DNA from: Streptomyces tauricus
GTDB lineage: Bacteria > Actinomycetota > Actinomycetes > Streptomycetales > Streptomycetaceae
Assembly: GCF_014650955.1 (NCBI RefSeq)
Contig: NZ_BMVY01000009.1
Coordinates: 207,704 to 271,703 of the forward strand
Direction of reading: 5' to 3'
DNA: 64,000 bases
Shown: positions 37,850-47,105 of the stretch, one piece after another
Layout of the letters: each line of letters starts with the position of its first letter
Numbering within the stretch: position 1 is the first letter of the stretch
The notes under the pieces: model-generated
Seen by the model: the letters and a program-made list of their open reading frames with translations, nothing else
Told to the model about the DNA's origin: nothing
Database searches by the model: none
Made by a program: the position numbers and the translations under genes

Positions 37850-38081
37850 CCTCAAACGCCGGAGGGGCTGGGGGTCGGGCGCCGAGGGGCACATAGCCGG
37901 GGCCGGGAGCCTGGAGCCGGAAGGGACGGATGCTCGGATGTCACCGGCTGCGCGCACGCCAGCGGTCTGAAAATAGGGGCGCAGCCCCATTTTCGGGGGC
38001 GCGGGGAACTGCGCGGCCCACCCCCACCGGCCCGCACCCGTGATCCGCCCCCACACCCCCCAGCCCGTCCGGCGATTGAGG
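37850..38081. repeat. Inverted repeat pair flanking a core-element copy
   Basis: CCTCAAACGCCGGAGGGGCTG and following G-run at 37850-37874 is matched in inverse by the sequence at 38056-38081 (two mismatches in 25). Between them, at 37995-38014, is one inverted copy of the 20-bp core repeat found in the 72-bp arrays. The 410-bp gap holds no gene. Confidence 0.65.
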
Positions 38082-38116
38082 ACAAAGGGGGGCCGGGGCG
38101 ACAGCCCGGGGACAGG

Positions 38117-39601
38117 TCACTCCGGCAGCATCGGGTAACTGCCCGTGTTCGTCGGAGCGTGCTCCGGAAGCCACAGCACCGCCACCGCCCCCTCCGAAGG
38201 AACCCCCTCCGCCGCCCCCACCGCCCGCACATTGCGGAACGTGAGCCGCGCCCCCAGCACCCGCGCCTGCCCCGCCGCGATGGTCAGCCCCAGACCGTGC
38301 CCGTGCCCAGCCCGGTCACTGCTGCCGGTACGGAAGCGGCTCGGCCCGTCGGCGAGGAGCGCGTCGGGGAAGCCGGGCCCGTGGTCGCGGACCCGGATGA
38401 CCCGCCCCTCGACGGTCACCTCGATGGGTGGCTTGCCGTGCTTGGCGGCGTTGACCAGCAGGTTGATGAGGACCCGTTCGAGACGGCGCGGGTCGGTCGT
38501 GACCGCCGACTCGTGGACCACCCGGACCACGATCCCCGGGTCCCGCGCGATCACCCGCCGCGTCACGAACTCGCCCAGCAGGATGTCCTGCAACTCGGCC
38601 CGCTCGGACGCGCTGTCCAGCCGGGCCACCTCCAGCACGTCCTCGACCAGCTGCCGCATGGCCTGCGCCCGGTCCCGTACGAGCTCCGTGGGGCGCCCCG
38701 GCGGCAGCAGCTCGGCCGCGGTGAGCAGCCCGGTCACCGGGGTGCGCAGCTCGTGCGCGATGTCCGCGGTCACCCGCCGCTCGGCCTCGATGCGCTGCTG
38801 CAGCGCGTCCGCCATCGCGTCCACGGCCCGCGCGAGGTCGTCCGTCTCGTCGCGCACGACCCCGCCGATGGAGTCCCGTACGCGTACGTCCGGTTCGCCC
38901 TGCGCGACCCGCCGGGCCGCCGTGGCCGCCTTGCGCAGCCGCCGCGAGAGCTGGCCGCCGATGAGTACGCCGAGCGCGCAGCCGCCGAAGACCACCGCGA
39001 TCGAACCGATGAGCAGCGCCTCGTCGAGATCCTTCAGGACGGTCGTGCTGCGGTCGGTGAAGTTCGTGTGCAGCGACAGGATGCGGCCGTCCTTGAGCGG
39101 TACCGCCGCCCAGATGTCGGGCACGCCGTCGGAGTGCTCCGTCACATACGTCGCCCGGCGCCCGGCCGTCGCCTTCGCCAGCAGGTCCTTCGGCAGGGCC
39201 GGGTCGTCGATCTTGACGCCGGGGAAGTTCGGCCGCCCGGACGCCTCGTAGTTGCGCTGCGCGATCTGGACGCGTTCGTCGGCGAGGTCGCGCGCGTTGT
39301 CGAGCATCGAGACGCGGGCGGCGTTGTGCACGACCAGGCTCAGCGCGACGGCCACCAGCGCCCCGACCGCCGCGATGGCGGCGCTCAGCTTCCATCTGAT
39401 CCCCGTACGCGGCATCAGGCGCCCGAGTCTCTCGCGCCGCCCGCCCGCACCGAACCGAACCGTCTGCCCGTGTCCTTCACCGTCCCCGGCCCCGTCCCGC
39501 CCACCGTGTCCGTGCCCGTTCCCACGTCCGCGTCCGTCGTCGCCGAACTCACCTTGCCGCCCGTCCGCCGGGTTGCCGTTCGTCCCCCGCATCGCCCGCA
39601 T
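38117..39601 (-). CDS. cseC: Sensor histidine kinase CseC
   Basis: A 494-residue membrane kinase: Gly/Arg-rich N-terminal tail, helix near 75-95, extracytoplasmic sensor region (about 95-190), second helix (LLIGSIAVVFGGCALGVLIG), HAMP, HisKA box (ADIAHELRTPVTGLL) and HATPase_c (VLINLLVNAAKHG, GHGLGL). In S. coelicolor CseC senses envelope stress and, with CseB, activates sigE. Gene order here (sigE-cseA-cseB-cseC) is the same, which makes the assignment firm. Confidence 0.93.
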   Translation of the reverse strand: MRAMRGTNGNPADGRQGEFGDDGRGRGNGHGHGGRDGAGDGEGHGQTVRFGAGGRRERLGRLMPRTGIRWKLSAAIAAVGALVAVALSLVVHNAARVSMLDNARDLADERVQIAQRNYEASGRPNFPGVKIDDPALPKDLLAKATAGRRATYVTEHSDGVPDIWAAVPLKDGRILSLHTNFTDRSTTVLKDLDEALLIGSIAVVFGGCALGVLIGGQLSRRLRKAATAARRVAQGEPDVRVRDSIGGVVRDETDDLARAVDAMADALQQRIEAERRVTADIAHELRTPVTGLLTAAELLPPGRPTELVRDRAQAMRQLVEDVLEVARLDSASERAELQDILLGEFVTRRVIARDPGIVVRVVHESAVTTDPRRLERVLINLLVNAAKHGKPPIEVTVEGRVIRVRDHGPGFPDALLADGPSRFRTGSSDRAGHGHGLGLTIAAGQARVLGARLTFRNVRAVGAAEGVPSEGAVAVLWLPEHAPTNTGSYPMLPE

Positions 39602-39613
39602 CGACCGCTCCGC

Positions 39614-40348
39614 TCAGGCCTTCAACTTGTAGCCGAAGCCGCGGACCGTCTCGATCCGGTCCTGGCCGATCTTCGTACGCAGCCGCTGCACATGGACGTC
39701 GACGACCCGGGTGTCACCGCCCCAGCCGTAGTCCCACACCCGCTCAAGAAGCTTGTCGCGCGACAGGACCGTACCGGGCGAGGACGAGAACTCCAGGAGC
39801 AGCCGCATCTCGGTGGGCGTCAGGGACACCGGGGCGCCGCCCCTGCGCACCTCCATGCCCTCCGTGTCGATCTCCAGCTCGCCGGCACCGGAACCGGAGC
39901 CGAAGGTCAGCACGCCGCCGGCGGGCTCGTGCGACGCGCCGTCGGTCCCGTCGGCGCCCGAACGCGGTCCGCTCGCGTGTCCGAAGCGCCGCAGCACGGC
40001 CCGGATGCGCGCGACCAGCACGGCCCCGTCGAAGGGCTTGGTCACGTAGTCGTCGGCGCCCGCCTCCAGGCCCAGTACGACGTCGATGGAGTCGGCGCGG
40101 GCCGACAGCATGATCACGGGGACGGTCGACTCGTCGCGGATCCGGCGGCACAGCGACACCCCGTCGAGGCCGGGCACCATCACGTCGAGGAGCGCGATGT
40201 CGGGCCGGTCCGCGCGGAACGCCTCCAGTCCCGACAGCCCGTCGGGCATGGCGGTGACCACGAAGCCGTCGCGTTCCAGCGCGAGCTGGGTGGCCTCGCG
40301 GATGACGTCGTCGTCCTCGACGAACAGGACATGGGTGTGCTCTGCCAT
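39614..40348 (-). CDS. cseB: Response regulator CseB
   Basis: A 244-residue OmpR/PhoB-type regulator: receiver (VLFVEDDDVIREA, IALLDVMVPGLDG with the phosphoacceptor Asp, KPFDGAVL) and a winged-helix C-terminal domain (LTPTEMRLLLEF, VDVHVQRLRTKIG). Start ATG 40348. An inserted Gly/Ser-rich segment (about 125-145) lengthens the linker. It ends 12 bp before cseC. Confidence 0.94.
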   Translation of the reverse strand: MAEHTHVLFVEDDDVIREATQLALERDGFVVTAMPDGLSGLEAFRADRPDIALLDVMVPGLDGVSLCRRIRDESTVPVIMLSARADSIDVVLGLEAGADDYVTKPFDGAVLVARIRAVLRRFGHASGPRSGADGTDGASHEPAGGVLTFGSGSGAGELEIDTEGMEVRRGGAPVSLTPTEMRLLLEFSSSPGTVLSRDKLLERVWDYGWGGDTRVVDVHVQRLRTKIGQDRIETVRGFGYKLKA

Positions 40349-40454
40349 CCGGGTGCTCTCAGTTTCTCGGTCGGTCCATCGGTCCATCGGGCGGTCGGTC
40401 GATTGCGGGCTACGGCACTGCTGATCTCGACGGCGCCACGGGTCTGCGACGGCG

Positions 40455-41129
40455 CTACTGATCGGTGGGGGCCGCCGACTCGCCGCCCACCACCTTGCTG
40501 TAGTCGTTGTGCGTCCTGGCCTGCTCGGTGAAGCGGGTCGCCCGCCAGTGGTACGTGATCACTTCCTCGCCGGACGGATACGTCACCGAGTCGTCCTTCT
40601 CGTACACCTGTTGTGTGATCACCAGATCGCCCCGGTCGATCTCCGCGTACACGGGCGGCTCCTCGGCGCGGAAGACGTTCTTGTACTCGTCGCCCTCCTC
40701 GCGGTACACGTACGAGCCGACGCCGACCGCGTCCCCGCAGGTCATCACGTTGATCACGACGTCGGCCGCGGTACCGCCGGTGAGGTTGCCGTACGACACG
40801 TCGACCGGGTACTCGTCGCCGACGCACGGTTTCAGGTCGCGCTTGACCGCCGTGCTGACCCCGGGGTCGGCCCTGACCAGACGTACCGCGTCCACCCGGT
40901 CGGGCGTCGGCGAGGCAGAGGCCGACGCCGCTGCCGATACGGAGGGGTCCGCGTCCCGGGCGCTCCCGGCAGCCGAGTCGGAGAGGGCGGGGCCCTCGTC
41001 GCGGGCGCCGGTGCCGCCCGTACCGCAGGCGGACACGGAAAGGCCGAGGGCGGCGAACACGGCCGCTGCCGTGATCACCGCCTTTCGGACCCCACGGGTC
41101 CGCGGAGCCTCTGGGTCTAGGCCGCGCAA
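40455..41129 (-). CDS. cseA: Lipoprotein CseA, negative modulator of the SigE system
   Basis: A 224-residue lipoprotein. The signal peptide ends in the lipobox LSVSAC (Cys35), followed by a Thr/Gly/Ser linker and a globular domain. The best start is TTG 41129, 13 bp inside the end of sigE, so translation appears coupled to sigE; no ATG or GTG gives a basic signal-peptide N-region. In S. coelicolor cseA mutants overexpress sigE. Confidence 0.88.
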   Translation of the reverse strand: MRGLDPEAPRTRGVRKAVITAAAVFAALGLSVSACGTGGTGARDEGPALSDSAAGSARDADPSVSAAASASASPTPDRVDAVRLVRADPGVSTAVKRDLKPCVGDEYPVDVSYGNLTGGTAADVVINVMTCGDAVGVGSYVYREEGDEYKNVFRAEEPPVYAEIDRGDLVITQQVYEKDDSVTYPSGEEVITYHWRATRFTEQARTHNDYSKVVGGESAAPTDQ

Positions 41130-41692
41130 CGCTCCCGCTCCTCACGCTCCGGCACACCTGCGCCGAGCCCGCCGTTCCCGTTGTTGTCGCTGTCCTCGTC
41201 ACGGGCCCGGCGCTCCAGCTCCTCGCGGAGCCGGGCGAGTGCCCGGTGCAGTGTGCTCTTGACCGTGCCGGCCGACATGCCGAGGGCGGCGGCCGTCTCC
41301 TCCGTGGACATCTGCTCCCAGTGTCGCAGCACGACGACGCTGCGCTGCTTGGGAGCCAGCACCTTCATGATGTCCATCAGGAGCGCGCGGTCCGCGTGCT
41401 GCTCGGTGGAGTCGTCCACGCTCGCGTCCGGCAGCTGCTCGGTGGGGACCTCCTCCAGCTTGCGGGCCCGCCACCACTCCGTACGCGTGTTGATCATGAC
41501 GCGGCGCAGATAGGCGTCGGCGAGGCGCTTGTCCGCTATGCCGTCCCAGCGTCCGTACGTCCGTACCAGCGCGGTCTGCAGGAGGTCCTGGGCGTCGACC
41601 GGGTCGGGGACCAGACGGCGTGCGCTGCGCAGCAACGCGTCCTGCCGAGTGCGTACGTACTCCTCGAACTCAAGCACCTCGCCGTGCGCCAT
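41117..41692 (-). CDS. sigE: ECF sigma factor SigE (envelope stress)
   Basis: A 191-residue ECF sigma factor: region 2 (DAQDLLQTALVRTYGRW, YLRRVMINTRTEWWR) and region 4 (RSVVVLRHWEQMSTEETAAALGMS start, then GTVKSTLHRALARLREEL). The sequence is nearly that of S. coelicolor SigE as I recall it. It drives cell-wall genes in response to lysozyme and glycopeptides, under CseB/CseC control. It has no anti-sigma gene; control is transcriptional. ATG 41692 heads the operon. Confidence 0.96.
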   Translation of the reverse strand: MAHGEVLEFEEYVRTRQDALLRSARRLVPDPVDAQDLLQTALVRTYGRWDGIADKRLADAYLRRVMINTRTEWWRARKLEEVPTEQLPDASVDDSTEQHADRALLMDIMKVLAPKQRSVVVLRHWEQMSTEETAAALGMSAGTVKSTLHRALARLREELERRARDEDSDNNGNGGLGAGVPEREERERCAA

Positions 41693-41949
41693 TCCAACCG
41701 CCTCCGTCCCCGTACCGGCCTGGGTGCTGCCGGCTGTCCGTTGCCTGCCGTACCGCTGGTCCGCGGTACGGCACTGAAGTTACGGAGCTGTTGTCACGGG
41801 GTTGTCCGAGCGAGCATGCGACAAGCGCTCGGCTGTCCATAGGTTGTGTAACGGAAGTAGGGCCTGGGTAAAACGAGGTGCCGACTGGGGCGGGTACGGG
41901 GCGTTTTGCCCGCCGCGGGCCTGTCACCGGGCTCGGTGACGGCTGTGGG
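41693..41949. promoter_or_regulatory. sigE promoter region (elements not resolved)
   Basis: A 257-bp gap between the convergent-side mutY end and sigE. It must hold the CseB-controlled sigE promoter. I cannot assign -10/-35 or CseB sites with confidence. Confidence 0.4.
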
Positions 41950-42879
41950 TCAGCTCTGCGGGAGCCGGTACAGACCGCCGGCGAGCGGTTCGACGAGTCC
42001 GTCGGCGACCAGTCCGTCCAGCGCGCGGGCCCGTTGCACCGGTTCCTCCCAGACACGGTCGAGGACCGGCTGGGGGACGGGGTCGACCGCCTCGCGCAGT
42101 ACGGCGAGCAGCTGGCCGCGCACCTGCCGGTCCGTACCCGCGTACGTCTGGCCGCGCCGCGGCGGTCCGTCGTGCGCGGGCTTCCCGGCCAGCCGCCACG
42201 TGCACAGGGCGGCGATCGGGCACCGTACGCACGTCTCGTTCTTCGCCGTGCAGACGAGCGCGCCGAGTTCCATGGACGCGGCGGCCCAGAGCGCGGCCGT
42301 GCGCTCGTCGTCGGGCAGGAGCGTGCGGGCGAGCTTCCGCTCGGCGGCGGTCGTGGCGTTCGGCGGGTACTGGACGCCGGTGACCGCGCGCGCGAACACC
42401 CGCCGCACGTTCGTGTCGAGGACGGCGTGCCGTTGCCCGTACGCGAACGAGGCCACCGCCGCCGCCGTGTACTCGCCGATGCCGGGCAGCGCGAGCAGCT
42501 GCGCGTGCTCCGTGGGTACGTCGCCGCCGTGCCGCTCCGTTATGGCGACCGCGGCGCCGTGCAGGCGCAGGGCGCGGCGGGGGTAGCCGAGGCGGCCCCA
42601 GGCGCGGACGGCCTCGCCCGGGGTGTCCTCGGCGAGATCGGCGGGGCGCGGCCAGCGGGCCATCCACTGCTCGTAGACCGGGAGCACGCGGCTCACCGGG
42701 GTCTGCTGCAGCATGAACTCGCTGACCATCACCCCCCACGGGCCCGCGTCGGGCCGCCGCCAGGGGAGGTCGCGGGCGTTCTCCTCGAACCAGTCGATGA
42801 CGGGGGCGTGCAGGTCGTCGCCGATGGTCTCGGCTGTGCCGGCCTGGGCGTGGGGGGAGGGTTTCGTGGGCGCAGTCAT
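41950..42879 (-). CDS. mutY: A/G-specific adenine glycosylase
   Basis: A 309-residue base-excision enzyme that removes A opposite 8-oxoG. The helix-hairpin-helix is LPGIGEYTA (131-139), the catalytic Asp is in LDTNV (D155), Glu54 in SEFMLQQT, and the [4Fe-4S] ligands are C210-x6-C217-x2-C220-x5-C226. The C-terminal NUDIX-like 8-oxoG recognition domain of E. coli MutY is missing: only about 80 residues follow the cluster. ATG 42879. Confidence 0.94.
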   Translation of the reverse strand: MTAPTKPSPHAQAGTAETIGDDLHAPVIDWFEENARDLPWRRPDAGPWGVMVSEFMLQQTPVSRVLPVYEQWMARWPRPADLAEDTPGEAVRAWGRLGYPRRALRLHGAAVAITERHGGDVPTEHAQLLALPGIGEYTAAAVASFAYGQRHAVLDTNVRRVFARAVTGVQYPPNATTAAERKLARTLLPDDERTAALWAAASMELGALVCTAKNETCVRCPIAALCTWRLAGKPAHDGPPRRGQTYAGTDRQVRGQLLAVLREAVDPVPQPVLDRVWEEPVQRARALDGLVADGLVEPLAGGLYRLPQS

Positions 42880-43074
42880 GGCACGGCCGATTCTTTCATG
42901 CGGGGGTGCGTGTGCGGGTGCGGGTGGCCGGGGTGCGTCGTGTGGTGTCCGCGCCCCCGAAACGCCCCTGAAGGTGCTCCCTGACGGCCCTCCGAGCTGA
43001 TGATCGGAAAAAGTTGGGGCCGTTGACGGCGGGTGGGGCCAGTGAACTCCCCGATCTCTCGTACAGTTTGCGCC

Positions 43075-43914
43075 GTGGGATCTCTGCGCAATCCGGTCGG
43101 GCCGCTTCCCTCCTCCATCTACTGGCGACGGAGGGCCATTCTGGCGTCCATGTTCGCCGTGATGGCCTTGTTGGTCACCTGGGTGGTGACCTCCGACGGC
43201 GGAGGCGGCGGCAGGAACGACGCCGACGGGGACAACGGCAAGAACCCCACCGCGTCGATCACGCCCGGCCCCTCGGACTCGGAGTCCGCGATCAGCCAAG
43301 CGCCGGGCGGGCGCGACGAGTCGAGCGACGGCGGCTCCGAAGGGTCGGGGGGCTCCGGGGGTTCGGGAGGCTCCGGGGGCTCCGGCGGTTCCGCGGGAGC
43401 GGGCGGGGCCGGTTCGGGTTCCGGCTCCGGCTCGGGTTCCGGTGGGGGCGGCGCAGACGACGGCGAGGGTGGCGGTGGGTCGGGCGACACGGTTCCGGCC
43501 GGGTCCAGCCTTCCCAACTGCACGCCCGGGTCGGTGAAGTTGACGCTGCGCAGCGTCCACAACTCGTACACGCCCGACGAGAAGCCCACGTTCGAACTGA
43601 TCGCGAAGAACTCCTCGGGCAGTGACTGCAAGCTCGATCTCGGTCCGAAGAGCGCGGTCCTGACGATCACTCAGGCGAAGAGCGACGACGAGATCTGGTC
43701 CTCGGCGGACTGCCCGACGGGTGCGGCGAGCGTTCTGTTCCGCATCCCGGCGAACGATCAGGTCATCCGCACGGTCGAGTGGAACCGCAAGGCGAGTGCG
43801 CCGCAGTGCGCGACTCCGCCGGCGCTGTCGGCGACGCCGGGCACGTACTTGGTCGAAGCGAAGCCGGCGGGGCTGCCCAAGTCCCAGACGTCCTTCGTCC
43901 TGAAGAAGGACTGA
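43075..43914 (+). CDS. Membrane-anchored protein with Gly/Ser linker
   Basis: A 279-residue protein: one membrane helix (about residues 22-40, ILASMFAVMALLVTWVV), an extracytoplasmic Gly/Ser-rich linker of about 85 residues with GSGGSGG repeats, and a 130-residue C-terminal domain with four Cys (NCTPGSVKL, SDCKLDL, SADCPTG, APQCATP) that could form two disulfides in an Ig-like fold. GTG 43075. Next to mutY and disA; function unknown. Confidence 0.82.
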   Translation: MGSLRNPVGPLPSSIYWRRRAILASMFAVMALLVTWVVTSDGGGGGRNDADGDNGKNPTASITPGPSDSESAISQAPGGRDESSDGGSEGSGGSGGSGGSGGSGGSAGAGGAGSGSGSGSGSGGGGADDGEGGGGSGDTVPAGSSLPNCTPGSVKLTLRSVHNSYTPDEKPTFELIAKNSSGSDCKLDLGPKSAVLTITQAKSDDEIWSSADCPTGAASVLFRIPANDQVIRTVEWNRKASAPQCATPPALSATPGTYLVEAKPAGLPKSQTSFVLKKD

Positions 43915-44223
43915 CCACCCGCCTCGCGAAGACGACGCACGACGTCCGTTCTGCGCCACGGGCGCGGGCCCGCCGGGGGCACCCAAAAGATCGCGCAGTT
44001 CCCCGCGCCCCCAAGAAGCCCGCCCACACGCCGACCTGGTGCTTTCAGGGGCGCGGGGAACTGCGCGAACGGCCCGCACCGGGGCGCACCCGACGAACGG
44101 GTCAGACTGCCGCCCCGTTGCTTTTAGGGGCGCGGGGAACTGCGCGAACGGCCCGCACCGGGGCGCACCCGAACCCCACGATCGAGCCCGCCCCCCGGAG
44201 GGCCCCGCCAAACCGCCGGACGG
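43915..44223. repeat. Intergenic copies of the 20-bp core repeat
   Basis: One direct copy at 43993-44012 and two inverted copies at 44047-44066 and 44126-44145 (79 bp apart); the two inverted units also share GCGAACGGCCCGCACCGGGG. The 309-bp gap lies between convergent genes and contains no gene. Confidence 0.8.
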
Positions 44224-45348
44224 CTACACGTAGCGTTCGAGGATCGACGACTCCGCCAGCCGCGAGAGCCCCTCCCGCACGCTGCGCGCCCGCGCCTCCC
44301 CGACCCCGTCCACGGTCTGCAGGTCGTCCACACTCGCCGCGAGCAGCTTCTGCAACCCGCCGAAGTGCTCGACCAGCCGGTCGATGATCGCGCCCGGCAG
44401 CCGCGGCACCTTGGCCAGGAGCCGGAACCCGCGCGGCGACACCGCGGAGTCGAGCGCCTCGGGCGACCCGGTATACCCCAACGCCCGCGCCACGGTGGGC
44501 ATTTCGAGCAGCTCCGCATGGCTGAGCGCGTTCAGCTCGAACAGCGCCTCGTCCACCGTGCGGGACCGCTTGGCCGTCGGCTCGGGCACATAGTCCCGCA
44601 CGACGAGCTCCCGCTCGGGCTCGACCCCGGCGATCAACTCGTCCAGCTGCAGGGACAGCAGCCGCCCGTCCGTACCCAGCTCCACCACGTACTCGGCGAT
44701 CTCCGTGGCGATCCGGCGCACCATCTCCAGCCGCTGCGCCACCGCGGACACGTCCCGGACGGTGACCAGGTCCTCGATCTCCAGCGCGGACAACGTGCCC
44801 GCGACCTCGTCGAGCCGGAGCTTGTACCGCTCCAGCGTGGCCAGCGCCTGGTTGGCACGGGAGAGGATCGCGGCCGAGTCCTCCAGGACCCGCCGCTGCC
44901 CGTCCACGTACAGCGCGATCAGGCGCATGGACTGGGAGACGGAGACGACGGGGAAGCCGACCTGCTTGCTCACCCGGTCCGCCGTGCGGTGCCGCGTACC
45001 CGTCTCCTCGGTGGGGATCGTCGGGTCGGGCACCAGCTGCACACCGGCCCGCAGGATCTTGGTGATGTCCTTGTCCAGCACGATGCCGCCGTCGAGCTTG
45101 CACAGCTCGCGCAGCCGCGTCGCCGTGAACTCGACGTCCAGCACGAATCCGCCGCTGCACATGGCCTCGACGGTCTTGTCCCAGCCGAGCACGATGAGCC
45201 CGCCGGTGTTGCCGCGGAGGATTCGCTCCAGGCCGTCACGCAGCCCTGTGCCGGGTGCCACAGCGCTGAGAGCCGTGCGCATCAGGCCATCGGTGCCGGA
45301 ACTCCCGCCGGACTTGCCGGGAACTGCTGCCCGGTCGTTGGCTGCCAC
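44224..45348 (-). CDS. disA: Diadenylate cyclase DisA (c-di-AMP synthase)
   Basis: A 374-residue DNA-scanning enzyme. The DAC domain has DGGIVLDKD (D86; most homologues have DGA) and GTRHRTADR (RHR at 119-121); a helical middle domain and a C-terminal HhH DNA-binding domain (VDDLQTVDGVGEARARSV) follow. It makes c-di-AMP, which in Streptomyces controls wall hydrolases and ion balance. It lies 71 bp downstream of radA, a conserved pairing seen in Bacillus too. ATG 45348. Confidence 0.96.
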   Translation of the reverse strand: MAANDRAAVPGKSGGSSGTDGLMRTALSAVAPGTGLRDGLERILRGNTGGLIVLGWDKTVEAMCSGGFVLDVEFTATRLRELCKLDGGIVLDKDITKILRAGVQLVPDPTIPTEETGTRHRTADRVSKQVGFPVVSVSQSMRLIALYVDGQRRVLEDSAAILSRANQALATLERYKLRLDEVAGTLSALEIEDLVTVRDVSAVAQRLEMVRRIATEIAEYVVELGTDGRLLSLQLDELIAGVEPERELVVRDYVPEPTAKRSRTVDEALFELNALSHAELLEMPTVARALGYTGSPEALDSAVSPRGFRLLAKVPRLPGAIIDRLVEHFGGLQKLLAASVDDLQTVDGVGEARARSVREGLSRLAESSILERYV

Positions 45349-45419
45349 TGCACTCCTCCGGTCGCAGGCTTTTTGAGGGCGCCCTCGGTTCGTACGGACG
45401 GGCGAGACCTGGGCAAAGT

Positions 45420-46829
45420 CTACCGGCGGTCTTCCTCGTCCCGTGGGGCGTCTCGCCGACGCGACCTCGGGAGGACCCGGAGAGCGTCCCCCATGTCGGC
45501 GACTTCCAGGACCTTCATACCGGGAGGGATCTTGCCCGGGTCGCTCGGAACGAGGGCGTGGGTGAAGCCCAGACGGTGGGCCTCGGCGAGTCTGCGCTGG
45601 ACGCCCGTGACCCGTCTGACCTCGCCCGCGAGCCCCACTTCACCGATCGCGACGAGGTTCTGCGGGAGCGGGGTGTCGCTCGCCGCGCTGGCCAGCGCGA
45701 GCGCGATCGCGAGGTCCGCGGCGGGCTCGGACAGCTTCACGCCGCCGACCGTCGCGGTGTAGATGTCCCGCTTCCCGAGGGCGCTGATCCGGCCGCGCTG
45801 CTCCAGGACGGCGAGCATCATCTGGACCCGGGAGGTCTCAAGCCCGGAGGTCGTACGCCGCGGGGTGGGGATCTGGGTGTCCACGGTGAGCGCCTGCACC
45901 TCGGCCACCAGCGGGCGGCGGCCTTCGAGGGTGACGGTCAGACAGGTGCCGGGGACGGGCTCGGCCCGGCGGGTGAGGAACAGCCCGGAGGGGTCGGTGA
46001 GCCCGGTGATCCCCTCGTCGTGCAGTTCGAAGCAGCCGACCTCGTCCGTGGTGCCGTACCGGTTCTTGACGCCTCGTACGAGGCGCAGGCGCGCGTGCCG
46101 GTCGCCCTCGAAGCTCAGCACGACGTCCACCAGGTGTTCCAGGAGACGCGGTCCCGCGATGGCGCCGTCCTTGGTGACATGGCCGACCAGGAGGGTGGCC
46201 ATGCCGCGCTCCTTGGAGGCGCGGATCAGGGCCCCGGCCACCTCGCGGACCTGGGACATGCCGCCGGGGGCGCCGTCGATCTCCGGAGAGGCCACGGTCT
46301 GTACGGAGTCGACGATGAGCAGCGACGGCTTCACCGCGTCCAGATGGCCGAGGACCGCCGACAGGTCGGTCTCCGCCGCCAGGAAGAGGTTGTCGTCGAT
46401 CGCCTTGATGCGGTCGGCGCGCAGCCGGACCTGGCTCGCCGACTCCTCACCCGTGATGTAGAGCGTGCGGTGCTCGTCGCTAGCCGCCTTGGCCGCCACG
46501 TCCAGCAGCAGCGTGGACTTGCCGACGCCCGGTTCGCCCGCCACGAGCACCACCGCGCCCGGTACGAGGCCGCCGCCGAGCACGCGGTCCAACTCGGGCA
46601 CACCGGTCGAGCGGGCGGTCGCCTGCCGGCCGTCGACCTGACCGATGGGCAGCGCGTTCGTGGTGACGCGGCCGGGGGCCGTCGTACGCACCGCGGGCGC
46701 GCCGTACTCCTCGACCGTGCCCCAGGCCTGGCACTCGGAGCAGCGGCCGAGCCACTTGGCCGTCTGCCAGCCGCACTCGGTGCAGCGGTAGGACGGCCGG
46801 TCCTTCGCGGTCTTCGTACGGGCAGCCAT
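45420..46829 (-). CDS. radA: DNA repair protein RadA (Sms)
   Basis: A 469-residue branch-migration ATPase: Cys4 zinc finger (C16-x2-C19, C30-x2-C33), Walker A GEPGVGKST (98-106), the RadA-specific KNRYG motif and a C-terminal Lon-protease-like domain (GGVKLSEPAADLAIALAL). It acts in recombination and, in Bacillus, binds DisA. ATG 46829; divergent from the next gene, with a 276-bp gap. Confidence 0.96.
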   Translation of the reverse strand: MAARTKTAKDRPSYRCTECGWQTAKWLGRCSECQAWGTVEEYGAPAVRTTAPGRVTTNALPIGQVDGRQATARSTGVPELDRVLGGGLVPGAVVLVAGEPGVGKSTLLLDVAAKAASDEHRTLYITGEESASQVRLRADRIKAIDDNLFLAAETDLSAVLGHLDAVKPSLLIVDSVQTVASPEIDGAPGGMSQVREVAGALIRASKERGMATLLVGHVTKDGAIAGPRLLEHLVDVVLSFEGDRHARLRLVRGVKNRYGTTDEVGCFELHDEGITGLTDPSGLFLTRRAEPVPGTCLTVTLEGRRPLVAEVQALTVDTQIPTPRRTTSGLETSRVQMMLAVLEQRGRISALGKRDIYTATVGGVKLSEPAADLAIALALASAASDTPLPQNLVAIGEVGLAGEVRRVTGVQRRLAEAHRLGFTHALVPSDPGKIPPGMKVLEVADMGDALRVLPRSRRRDAPRDEEDRR

Positions 46830-47105
46830 GACACGAACCGTAACCGCCGCCACTGACAGAGCGGTGACGGCCCGTTCGCCGACCGATGCCGATAACGGGG
46901 CGTTCCTCGCGAACCGGCCACGGTGCGACGGTGATCCGGCAGGGGCACGACAGAGATGCGACAGGAGCGTGACCGAGAAACGCAGGGACACGACACGCGA
47001 TACAGGGCCCCTGCCCTCTTATGAGGGATCGTTTCACCCGTATGGATTAAATGTGCTCAAGCGGGGAGAAGGGGCCGCCACAAGGCACCTACGGTCGCAC
47101 GGGTG

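Noticed and set aside
37733..40531. A 932-codon + strand frame across cseB and cseC
   Set aside because: The true genes are on the minus strand with all two-component motifs; the + product is Arg/Pro-rich low complexity.
43075..43914. Collagen-like or PE-PGRS-type protein
   Set aside because: The Gly/Ser run is only a linker between a membrane helix and a Cys-containing domain.
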